Positions 45,453 through 56,621 of a stretch of DNA of 64,000 nt are shown here, piece by piece. The position numbers and the translations under genes are program-made. The notes beneath the pieces were generated by a model. It made no database searches and was not told the DNA's origin. It saw only the letters and a program-made list of their open reading frames with translations. Numbering within the stretch: position 1 is the stretch's first letter; the number at the start of each line of letters is the position of its first letter. The DNA comes from Cinnamomum chago (taxonomy: Eukaryota > Streptophyta > Magnoliopsida > Laurales > Lauraceae). The stretch lies in assembly GCA_038049695.1 (NCBI GenBank), contig CP142453.1, positions 130,769,001-130,833,000 on the forward strand, written 5' to 3'.

Positions 45453-48400
45453 TGTAACGCCCCAATTCCGGATACCGATAAAATCGTTCGAATACCCGAA
45501 GTTGGCGGGCTACTTCCGAAAATCCGAGAACTTCCAAGATCGTAGGCCCGCAGTGAGGTCCAATTTAAAACTTTTGACCAATATAAAATCAATGGTTAAA
45601 TGTGCGGAAGCAAGATAAATAAAGCGGAAGCATTTGGTATCAATATATAAGTAAAGTGTGAGCAGAACTACAGTCTAATTAAAAGGTTCAGTTGTTAATA
45701 TCAAAGTTAATACATCTTTGTTAGCTACCCAGCTCACCTACAAAATTCTCTCAAAACCCAAAATAAGATAAGACTCTCAAAACCCAGGTAACTCATATCC
45801 GCCCTCCAGCTCGACATCTGGGTCGGTCGGACCCCATCCGTAATCTCCGACAATCGACGCCTCTACTAGCGCAAGCGCATCCTCTGGGATCTCTGGGTCA
45901 AGGCCTAAGCACCAAAGATGGGTCAGATCTAAAAGATCTGGCAAGTCACAGCATACTAATAACATAGGACATATTATCAAATGAATAGAGACAGGTAAAT
46001 AAATTAAAGAATAACAAGGTAATGAACTAGGCAGTTGAGCAGTATAATCATAAGGAATCAGGTTAATATAAAACATCTAATCTACTACGAAATGGCACAT
46101 TCACACGAGCTGGAATACCGCGGGATATTATGCTGCGGCCCTCCCATACTGAACACTGTTGCGGCGGGGAAATCTCACCAGTGCTGGGAATTACTAATCC
46201 CGCAAGTCACTCATCATCTCATCATACTCAACACTCAAGACCAGACACGGTATCACACCGTCCGTCTTAATATCATAGCTCATCATGATAGCTTCTCAAC
46301 TCTCACAACAGCTCCTACCGGGGATGATCAGTCCACAGGCTGAGCTTAAATCAACCGAGTGAATGTCTATGCCGACTCAAGAATACTCTAAGGGTCTGTG
46401 TCTGTCTCGGCTTGCCTTGCGTGAACAAGGTCTTAACAATGTCTCTAAGAGGTTTATACATCAAATTAGTCTATGGATTTCAATCAAGGTCCAGGCCCAC
46501 TCGTCGGATCCATACCAAGGCCCATCAATACATAGCCTGGTCTAAAACAGTCCAAACGAGGCATCAAATCCATTTACTACTGATAAATAGTTCATTCTAA
46601 TCCATCATGACTTAAAATCCAAATATAAACTACCTCTTCTAACTAAAGGTACATATCCCACACTTAGGCCCAATAAGGGCCCGTCTAGCCATAGACACGG
46701 GTCAGTGATCTTCAAATCATACCAACGGGTCACCTCTAAGATCTCCTAGGTTCAGGTCCTCCATTTTCCATTAATTAATAAATAACAACTACACTAAAGA
46801 TCTAAGAATGACAGTTAATAATAGAAGTGAAGTATGAACTTCAATAAGAGAATCAACAGGGAATAACAACAGTCCAATCCTAGGTAATGGACCACATTCA
46901 GGTTCAGGTCCATCTCCGGTAATTTGATCTCTAAATGAAGTCACTGATGCCATATGATACTGTGTTTGATGCTTATGAGGTTACGGGCATCATTGACAAC
47001 GCTTAGGGGTCAAATCATCTTAGATTAACAACCCAAAAACCCAAAATAGTGGTCCCCACGAGTCAAGGTTGAGCCACACCGTTGACTCGGGCTTAGAACA
47101 TTGATAAATGTCCATTTGGATGGTCAATGGGCCTCACAACTGATCACAACTCCTAAATGTTGAAAAACTAGAAAATCAGGGTTTCCCAGTGTGCTGGGTC
47201 GACCTGGCACAGACTGGGTCGACCTGGCACATTGGGGGTTGACCCCCAGGTGGACTTGATGTGTAGTGTGCTCGGTTGACCTCCTGGCCTGGTGGGTCAA
47301 CCGAGTGCACTGGATAATCTAGGTTAGGCCTCCTGGAATACTTATTTCGTTTCTAAGGGTTCCTAGTGTGTCCGGTCAACCTCCTGGCTTGGGTGATTGA
47401 CCGCATACACCAAAAACCCTAGAAAGAGTGATGTCCCAGCTTCCATACCTTTTCTACTGCAAATCCTAAGTATTAGGTCGATCTGAACATAGAGGGTCTG
47501 AGTTTCAGGTGAAAAACCAACTTTCAGTCAAATCCTGCAAAAACAGTGTGTACCGGGTTGACCTGGGCTGGGCCAGGTCAACCTGGCTAACTGGAATGGG
47601 TCTCTGCAGGAAAATTAACTGAGGGCCAATTTTTCCCAAAATGCAGTGTACTAGGTCGACCTGGGCAGGGCCAGGTCAACCTGGCACACTGGGAAATCAG
47701 TGCTGCAGACCATTTAACTGGGAGTGATGTTTTCCCGAAATCCAGTGTCCCGGGTCGACCTGGGCATGGCCAGGTTGACCTGGCACTCAGGAAAAACAGC
47801 CTGCAGAACATTTTAACTGAGAGCCATGTTTTTCCACTTTTTAGTGTCCCAGGTCGACCTGCCTGCAGGCGGGTCGACCTGGTGCACAGGACTGGGGAAA
47901 AACCCAGTTTCTGGAACTTTTCCATTCCTGCTCGTTTTCCCCCCAAACCACATCCAATCCTTCCCAAACTTCACCAAATCATCACAAAACATAAAATCAC
48001 TCCAATGCCCATTAACCAACATCATTTGGACCCATTGATCTTCCAAATGGGGGTGGAACCCCCATCCATCAATGTCCAATCCATCCAACAAAACCACAAA
48101 TGCTCCAGGTAAATTCTAAGACTTGATTATTAACATACATGAACTAAAATCACAGAATCAAAGGAATAAAACATACATTCTAAGTTAGGAGTAAGGTGCA
48201 CTTGCCTTTGTGAAGTGTAGGTTATAGAAATAGAGAAGAGAAATAGAAGAGAGATCCCAATGCAAGAAGCAGAAGGTAATGGCTGTAGCTCCTAAGGAAT
48301 TCTCCCAGCACAACAGTAGCTTAGAAAGAGAGAAATGAGGAAGGAAGAAGAGTGAAATGAAGAAGGAATAGCAGCTAAGGGATTTGGGGATTTGTGCTAA

Positions 48401-48774
48401 TTTATAGATTTTTGGGGAGGGATTAAAGACTGAAAAGCCCTTTAGGTTTACATAGGATTAGGGTTAGGGTTAGGGGCATTAGGGTCTTTGGGCTGGAAGG
48501 TTCTAGAAATGGTATTTTACAGACACTCCCCTCTAGTTTACCAAAAACCATACTAAGGGCCTCCCTACACTAAATAAACCCTAGGATTAACAAAAGACTA
48601 CACCAAACCCCTAATACTAAAACAACTAACTAGTCTAACATAAACTTAGGAGATTAACACAAAACTACCCTGATTAACCCCTAATTAGCTTAATTAGCTA
48701 GTAATTAGCATTAATTAGTAATAATTAGTATTTAAAAGATAAATTAGAGGGCCCACAAAGGGTGGGGCCTCACA
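45453..48774 (-). repeat. 5' LTR of element C
   Basis: Length 3,322 bp. The ends are inverted: TGTAACGCCCC at 45453 and GGGGCCTCACA ending at 48774, so on the minus strand the LTR starts TGTGAGGCCCC. A palindrome array lies at 47185-47890. Three TTAGGG-like units near 48465 are part of the LTR. Confidence 0.82.
47185..47890. repeat. Array of imperfect palindromes, GGTCGACC core, inside LTR C
   Basis: Seven units of about 45 bp, starting near 47187, 47268, 47366, 47548, 47645, 47741 and 47843; the last four are spaced about 95-100 bp. Most open with CAGTGT and pair an arm such as GGTCGACCTGG with a copy of itself across a short spacer. CTGCAG recurs between units. Confidence 0.85.
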
Positions 48775-48900
48775 AGATTTCATCACCATTTCCTTGCCCA
48801 TAGGAACTCATTTTCCTCACTACTTAGGAATCCTTAACCTTTAATAAAATTTGAGTAGAAACGTGACCATAGGACACGAGCTCATTAGGAGAAGACCATC

Positions 48901-49104
48901 AAAGGTTGTACCATTTGCGCTCCTTGACGAAAATCGGTGCCTAGAATAGCCTTGTCCCTTTAAGGGAGACAGTTCATCTGTTCTAGGAGTTTGGTATTTA
49001 AGCGGAACCTTTGCCACGCGCATTGTGATCCCACCAATCCCCTGGGGGCTTGCCTGGCCGATTACGTTTCATAGGACCGGATTGGAAGCCTAGGTGTACT
49101 CTTC
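48901..49104 (+). promoter_or_regulatory. Conserved leader block, copy 3 (element D)
   Basis: AGGTTGTACCATTTGCGCTC, hairpin CTTGTCCCTT...GGGAGACAG (48951-48972), CTGTTCTAGG, CCTGGGGGCTTGCCTGG, TTTCATAGGACCGGATTGGA and a final ACTCTTC match copies 1 and 2 in order and spacing. Confidence 0.75.
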
Positions 49105-49281
49105 ACAGTTAGGAGCTGTCTAGTTTAATTTTAGGTAGCCTTAGTTGAGCATAGTTTAGTTTGTTTTTCAAAATCATTTTGTTTTTCTTGTTTGTGTTTA
49201 AGCATTAATCCCCGTTCATCATCACTTGAGTGGACCATCACTTTCGAAGTTGAGAGGTAGTTTATACACAGTTGGTTACGT

Positions 49282-50403
49282 GTGCAGGGTCGTTTAGAGA
49301 GCTTTGATTTATTCGATATCCCTGTTGAGAATTTTGCGGGCCCCATTGCCATTGAGGAAATGGCTGACGGAAACCCACAAACCCAACCCATGATTCTTAG
49401 AGAGTACATGTACCCAACCCGATCTACCCAACCCTCATGCATCGTCATACCCGCCACAAATGCCTCATTTGAGCTGAAATCCGGCTTAATCCAGATGTTA
49501 CCAATTTTCCGAGGGGTGGAAAATGAGAACCCATATCAGCATGTGAGAGAGTTTGAGGGAATCTGTGGGACCATGAAGTATAACCATATGTCTGAAGAGG
49601 CCCTTAAGCTTAGGTTGTTCCCGTTCTCGCTGAAGGAGAAGGCGAAAGCATGGCTTTACGCCCTATAGGTTAATTCCATAAACACATGGGAGGGACTAGT
49701 TGAGGCCTTTTATAAAAAGTTTTATTCAAAACAGAAAACGGCCTTCATTAGACATACCATGAACAACTTCCACCAACTGGAGGGAGAAACCATGTATGAG
49801 TACATGGAAAGGTTCAAAGACTCATTGTTACAATGCCCGCATCACGGATTTGAAAAGATCCGGCTAGTCCAAATCCTTTATGAAGGACTGGACTATCCCA
49901 CCAAGACCATGGTGGAGTCTTTCTACAATGGAGTATTCACTCAAAAGACAGTTGACCAAGCTTGGACATACCTTGAGGCGGTCGCTGAGAACACTCTCCA
50001 ATGGGAACCTATCAGAGAGGATCCCAAAATACCCATTGTTGCAGAAAGAAGCGGCATGCATAGAATGGAACCCAAATTCGAGGCCGATGCCAAGTTGGCC
50101 ACGCTGACAAGGAGATTAGAAGCCCTTGAAATGAACCAAACCTGTCAGCAGACCACCCCAAAGACCCTGGAATCATTAAAGATGAGCCAAGCAGTCAGTG
50201 ACCCTACTGCCCCACCCTGCACCAATTGTGGAGATTTTACCCATCCCGGATCCCAATGTAGAGCATTCTTTGGTCAAAGTCAAAGTGAGAGTATGGAGGA
50301 GGTGAGTGCACTTTACCAGAATACTAGATATGAGCGGCCGAGGTATGATCTGTATTTGAATACATACAATCCTGGTTGGAAGGATAATCCTAATTTTTCA
50401 TAG
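49282..50403 (+). pseudogene. gag: gag of element D
   Basis: Athila gag with NPYQHVREFEGICGTM, LRLFPFSLKEKAKAWL and KPYHGFEKIRLVQ-like segments; MADGNP (about 49360) marks a likely start. It is interrupted by TAG at 49666 and TAG at 50401. In both places element A keeps a sense codon one transition away. Near 50218 the segment CTNCGDFTHPGSQC resembles a zinc knuckle (CX2CX4HX4C) that element A lacks. Confidence 0.88.
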
Positions 50404-53352
50404 ACCAAAGGACAACACCAAGGAAATCCTTCTCAGCCAATGGCCCAGCATATGCCACCTCCGAGATACCAAAAGCCTCAAGTACCCCAAGTGTCACAGG
50501 GACCACCCATGGTCCAAGGTTATCAAAATCTTAATTCCCAGAATCAGCAAATAAGTTCTCTAGAGGACACAATGAAAATGTTGGCCCAAAATACCCTCCA
50601 ATTCCAGCAAAGCACTACTCAGAATTTGAATGCCAACACCCAGTCCATTGCCAAGTTGGAATACACTGTCAGCCAGTTGGCCAGGTCAATAGCTCAAAGA
50701 GACAAGGGTATGTTTCCAAGTCAGCCCGAAGCCAACCCCAAAGGCCAAACTTCAACGGGCCAATTTGTTGCCCGTGATGACAAGGGCAAAGTCCATGAGC
50801 AAGTCAATGCAGTGCATGCAGTTACCACCCGTAGAATGGCTGCAAAGGAGGTTGACACACCAGAAGAGGACTATAGGCAATCAGAACGGACTCAAGTGAG
50901 GAGGGAGCATGTAGTTTTGGAAAAAGAACTTGAGGAACCAAAGAAGGACCCAGAGCCTACTAAGGAACCTGAGAAACCAATAGGAGCTGCCTCACCGAGT
51001 GAGCCCCCACCTAAAACCTTTGTTCCCAAGGCTCCATATCCTCAGAGGCTAGGTCAAATGAAAAATAATGTCCAGCTGGATAAAATCCTTGAAGTGTTCA
51101 AGCAAGTGAGAATTAACATTCCATTGTTAGAAGCCATCCAACAGATCCCGACTTATGCCAAAGTCCTCAAAGATTTATGTACATTCAAGAGAGCAACCAA
51201 TGTACCCAAAAAGGCCTTTTTAGCCCAGCAATGCAGTTCCATCATTACCACTTCGACCCCAATCAAATACAAGGACCCTGGGTGTCCTACAATTTCTTGT
51301 CAAATAGGGGATCATCACATAGAACAGGCTTTGCTGGACTTGGGTGCGAGTGTCAATCTGCTCCCGTATTCGATATACGAGGAGTTAGGTTTGGGGGAAC
51401 CGACAAAGGTGACCTTACAACTAGTTGATGCTTCAGTTAGGTACCCCAAAGGGGTTGTTGAGGATGTTTTGATCAAGGTAGGTGAATTTGTTTTCCCAGT
51501 GGATTTTGTAGTCCTTGATACCCGACCACCAATCGGAAATATCGTGAAAATCCCGGTGATTTTAGGGAGACCATTCCTTGCCACTTCCAATGCCCTAATT
51601 AATTGTCGAAATGGTGTGATGCACCTATCGTTTGGGAATATGACAGTCCAGATAAACATTTTTAATGTTGGCAAGCAGCCCAGAGATGAGAGCGATTATG
51701 AAATTTGTGAGGTGAGTTACCTGGAGGAGTTTATTGAGAGTGTTGGATCACAATTAGTTTGTGAGGACCCACTAGAGGCCTGTCTTGCACATTTTGGAGG
51801 TAACATTTAAGTTGAGAAAAGCATTAAAGAAGTAAATGCGTTACTGGATTCTACCCCTGCTTTTGAGAGGAGTCAATGGCAACCCAAGCCAGAGATCTTG
51901 ACCCCATCGGCTGCCCCACCTATTCCATCAATTGAAGAACCGCCTAAGCTCGACCTAAAACCACTACCTGACACCCTCAAGTATGTGTTTTTGGGCCCAG
52001 CCGAAACTCTCCCCGTCATTATAGCCTCGGACCTGGAAGAAGTCCAGGAACAACAATTGATTGAAATCCTAAAGGATCACAAAGAGGCTATAGGCTGGAC
52101 AATTGCAGATATAAAAGGAATAAGCCCATCTGTGGTTCAACATCGGATCCATTTGGAAGAAAATGCAAAAACTTCTAGAGAACCACAGAGGCATCTTAAT
52201 CCATCAATGAAGGATGTCGTAAGAGTGGAGGTTCTGAAACTGTTGGATTCAAGTATCATTTACCCTATTTCGGACAGCTCATGGGTGAGCCCAGTCCATG
52301 TTGTGCCAAAAAAGTCCGGGATAACTGTTGTAAAGAATGAGGGGAACGAGTTAGTGCCCACAAGGACCCAGACGGGCTGGCGAGTGTGCATTGACTATAG
52401 AAAGTTGAACTCGGCCACCCGTAAAGACCATTTTCCCCTCCCATTTATGGACCAGATGCTTAAGAGACTAGCCGGTCATGCCTTTTATTGTTTCCTTGAT
52501 GGATACTCTGGCTACAATCAGATACCCATAGCACCCGAGGACCAGGACAAGACAACTTTTACATGCCCTTTCGGTACATTTGCCTACCGGCGCATGCCTT
52601 TTGGGCTGTGCAATGCACCTGCGACGTTTCAAAGGTGTATGATGAGCATATTTTCAGACATGGTCGAGCAATTCTTAGAGGTGTTTATGGATGATTTTTC
52701 GGTCCATGGGAGTAGTTTCCAAGAATGTTTGCATCACCTGAACCTTGTTTTAGTGAGATGTCAAGAGAATAATCTTGTTTTGAATTGGGAGAAGTGTCAT
52801 TTCATGGTGAAAAGAGGAATTGTCTTGGGCCATGTCATTTCTGAGAATGGCATTGAGATTGACAAGGCCAAAATTGAACTCATTTCCAACCTGCCACCGC
52901 TAAAAACGGTGAAGAATATCAGATCTTTCTTGGGCCATGCAGGTTTTTATAGACGGTTCATTAAGAATTTTAGCAAGATAGTTGCACCCTTGTGCAATCT
53001 GCTATCTAAGGATATGCATTTTGTCTTCAATGAACCCTGCCTACAAGCATTTGAACAATTGAAAAAGGAGTTAACCTCTACCCCGATAATAAAGCCACCT
53101 GATTGGACAATTCCTTTTGAACTCATGTGTGATGCTTCTGACCATGCTCTTGGGGCTGTACTAGGACAGAGAGTGAACAAATTGCCCCATGTCATATATT
53201 ATGCCAGTAGGACATTGAATGATGCTTAGCTGAATTACACAACCACAGAGAAAGAGCTGTTAGCTGTCGTCTTTGCTCTGGAAAAGTTTAGACCCTACCT
53301 GATTGGGTCTAAAGTCATAGTTTACACCGATCATTCGGCCCTTAGGTACCTG
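50404..53352 (+). pseudogene. pol: Protease, reverse transcriptase and start of RNase H of element D
   Basis: Protease LLDLGASVNLLPYSIYEEL (Asp about 51337). RT at about 52180-52760 with CIDYRKLNSATRKDHFPLP, YRRMPFGLCNAPATFQRCM and the FMDD box near 52687. RNase H begins MCDASD at about 53125. The TAA at 51808 and the TAG at 53227 break a single open phase; at 53227 element A has a glutamine codon. Protein similarity to element A is high throughout, so the two belong to one family or close families. Confidence 0.9.
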
Positions 53353-54850
53353 TTGATGAAAAAAGATGTGAAAGCCCGTCTGATTAGGTGGATTCTCTTG
53401 TTACAAGAGTTTGACCTTGAGATTCGGGACAAGAAAGGTTCTAAAAACGTTGTAGCTGACCATCTCTCTCGATTACCTTCAGACCTCAAGCATGAAGTCA
53501 TCTCATTGAGTGAGAGTTTCCCGGATGAACAGTTGCTGAGTGTCTCTCGTTTCCCTTGGTTTGCAGATATCGTTAACTACATCGTCACTAGACAGATGCC
53601 CGATCACTGGTCCAAACAGGATAGGTCCAAGTTTTTGTCTGAGGTTAAGCATTTCTTCTTTGATGACCCATACCTGTTCAAATACTGTCCGGACCAGATC
53701 ATTAGGAGATGCATTTCAGAAGAGGACTATTTAAGTGTGATATCCTTCTGCCATGACCACACCTGTGGAGGGAATTTTAGTTCTAGAAAGACTGCAGCAA
53801 AGGTGTTGCAATGCGGATTTTACTGGCCCTCCCTTTTCAAGGATTGTCACACATTTTGTTTGCACTGTGAACGTTGTCAGAAATTAGGCAGAATTACGCG
53901 GAGGAACATGATGCCTTTAAATCCGATGCTTATTGTGGAAATTTTTTATGTTTGGGGCATAGACTTCATGGGTCCATTTCCGAGCTCCTTCGGCAACTTA
54001 TACATTTTACTTGTTGCAGATTATGTCTCCAAATGGATAGAGGCGAGTCCAACCAGAACGAATGATCGTCACGTGGTTATCAAATTTATTAAAGAAAACA
54101 TCTTTTCTAGATTTGGTACCCCCAGGGCGATTATCAGTGATGGTGGGAGTCATTTTTGTAATAACACCTTCGAGAATCTAATGAAAAAAATATTCTATTA
54201 CTCATAAGGTTACTACTCCGTATCACCCACAAACTAGCGGACAGGTGGAAGTGTCTAATAGGCAAATAAAGCAAAATTTGGAAAAGACAGTCAATCCTAC
54301 CCGGAAAGATTGGTCTTTAAGATTGACAGACGCTTTATGGGCTTATCGGACTGCCTATAAGACCCCGATCGGCATGTCTCCATATCGATTGGTCTTTGGC
54401 AAAGCATGTCACTTGCCGGTAGAATTGGAGCATAATGCTTATTGGACCATCAAAATGTTCAATTTTGATTTAACTAAAGCCGATAACCTACGCAAGTTGC
54501 ATCTCAATGAGCTGGAGGAACTTAGAAATGACGCCTATGAGAATGCCAAGATTTATAAGGATCGGATGAAGAGAAACCATGATCAATCTATCTTGAGGAA
54601 ATCCTTTGAACCGGGCATGAAAGTTCTTCTGTATAATTCTCGCCTGCATCTTTTTCCAGGAAAATTGAGATCCCGCTGGACTGGACCCTTCATTGTTCGC
54701 ATTGTCTATTTTCATGGGGCAGTTGAGATTGAGAACCCCAAGAATGATGATGTTTTTAAAGTCAATGGTCAGAGGTTGAAACCTTTTTTGGAGCTTAAGA
54801 ACAAGGATGTCGAAGAAACCCTTGTTCAGAACCCTGTGTATGTTGCATAA
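53353..54850 (+). pseudogene. int: RNase H end and integrase of element D (frameshifted)
   Basis: The RNase H tail ([12 protein letters not shown]) is followed by integrase with [12 protein letters not shown] ... CERC (about 53750-53880), Asp in WGIDFMGP (about 53964) and Asp in IISDGGSHF (about 54138). A run of seven A at 54184-54190, against six in element A, shifts the frame; the last catalytic Glu ([10 protein letters not shown], about 54247) lies in the next phase, which stays open to the TAA at 54848. Confidence 0.9.
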
Positions 54851-56607
54851 GTAATTTTCAGGGTCACGCCGGGTTGATAAAGTGAAACTTAGCGCTGGTT
54901 GGTAGGCAACCTAATATTCATTTTTTGCATCAACCAAGGGTAAGGCGTTCCATTTTTTTTTCTTTCTTCTTTTCTTGTCCATTTATCATTTCACATTGCA
55001 TATCATTGAGGACAATGTTTGATTTAGGTTTGGGGGTGTGGTACTGCATTGCACACATGTATTTGCCTGTAAATATTTAGTAAATTTTTTTAATTTCTCA
55101 AAAAAAAAAAAAAAAAAAAAAAAGAAAATTCCATGGGATTTTAGCTTGTTAATAAGTTTCGAAATCTTAGTTTACCATACTATCCAAATCCTAAAAAGAA
55201 TGTCAAAAAATCAAGTCTTGGAAAAATTCTTGCACATTTTGCCACATGAGTGTAGTCCAAGTGAAGAGTGAGCACATATGAGTGACCCTGACAAATCACT
55301 AGTGGAGACTAAACCAATTGAGTGTAGAGCCTTTCTATTCCTTCAAGGTAAGGACTCTTCTGCGCTAATTCAGAGTAGAATGAAGAGATACTCAAACTCG
55401 TAGTTTTCGGCACATTTCTTTTTATCTCATTAGTTCCTATTTCTTTCCAACCATTGAGGGTGTCATCGAAATTGCGAACTAACCTTGACTTGTAGCTTGT
55501 GAGCATCTTTCTAGACCTGGTAAAGTGATGTTAGGCAATCTAAAATTAAAACCTCATGGCCATTAAAAAACCTACCCATAAAAACATTCCCATAGTAACC
55601 CTTTTTGAGCCATTATCCTTTATACATTTTTCCTTAAAAATTTCCAAAGTCTCTCCACCCAAATAAAAAGCCTTCAACCGATTGTTTTTTAGAAGTGGAA
55701 GGAAAAGATAAAGAAAGAAGGAAGTGTGTTGTTGATACTTCACATGATCTATCCAAGGAAAAAGTCTTCTAAAAAGAAAAAGAAAAAAAAAAGAGCATAG
55801 TTGAAAAAAAAAAAGAGAAAAAAAACAAAAAAAAGGGAAGAAGAAAAAGAAAAAAATGAGTCGAATCGAAGAAAATTCCTTCAAAATAAATAAAAAAATA
55901 AAAAACTCAAGATCTTACCTTCTCAGAAACCCTAAAACCTCATTTTCCATTTTTTTTTTACCAAACCCTTTCCCCTAACCCAGTACAACCAATAAAAGAC
56001 CTATTGGATTTCAGGAAAAGTTAGGATGTTAAACAAGTGAGAAGTTGAGTGAGCATTTTTACCCTCAATTAAATGGTTGTTCTTTCCATGAGATAACTTC
56101 TCCAAAAATTCTTCATTCTCAAAAGATATGTGAGTCCTTTTGCCGTACCAATACTCACATATAGAGTGATAAGTCAGAAAATCTAAGCGATTTTATTTCC
56201 GAGAGTATGACTGTGAGGCTGAAGTCAAAACGAATGGATTTAGAAGGAGATCAAATTTGTGTTTTCTCAGAACCCACAACCGCACAAGTGTTGGCTAAAC
56301 TCACTCAAATACACTCCGGGACTTGAGCATCCTTGAAAGATTTTTAGCAATTGGATAGTGTTCTAAACTTGCTCTCATTTTTATTAGCTTGCTAAAAACC
56401 CGAGGATATAAATAAAAAGAATTTTGTGGGATTTATTCGCTGAAAACCCTCACGAGACAAAACTCGTCCACTAAGGGAAACTTAGGGGTTTAAATGGCTT
56501 GTTGCATGAGTTAAGTGCAGCCACGATTCCTGTGAAAGTGAATTAGGATTTTTTTTATCATTTTCTGCATATAGTTAGTTTTCTTTTATTTTGCTCGGGA
56601 CTAGCAA
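54851..56607 (+). other. Element D 3' non-coding region
   Basis: No gene is seen. It contains A-rich runs (55100-55123; 55775-55860). Near 56440-56600 it matches the end of element A's 3' region (AACTCGTCCACTA, CGGGACTAGCAAAA). Confidence 0.75.
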
Positions 56608-56621
56608 AATGTAGGAGGGTG
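56608..56621 (+). other. Polypurine tract of element D
   Basis: AATGTAGGAGGGTG directly precedes the TGATGAG start of the 3' LTR. Confidence 0.65.

Larger units (their letters stand above)
43432..48774 (-). mobile_element. Element C: 5' part of a Tekay-like Ty3/gypsy element
   Basis: Read on the minus strand the order is a 3.3-kb LTR, tRNA-Met-type primer-binding site, gag with CCHC knuckle, protease and the first residues of reverse transcriptase, cut at 43432. The protease and gag types match chromoviruses of the Tekay/Del kind. The rest of pol and the other LTR are missing. Confidence 0.85.

Noticed and set aside
48450-48480. Telomere-like TTAGGG repeats
   Set aside because: Only three units, of the TTAGGG form and not the plant TTTAGGG form, and they lie inside LTR C.
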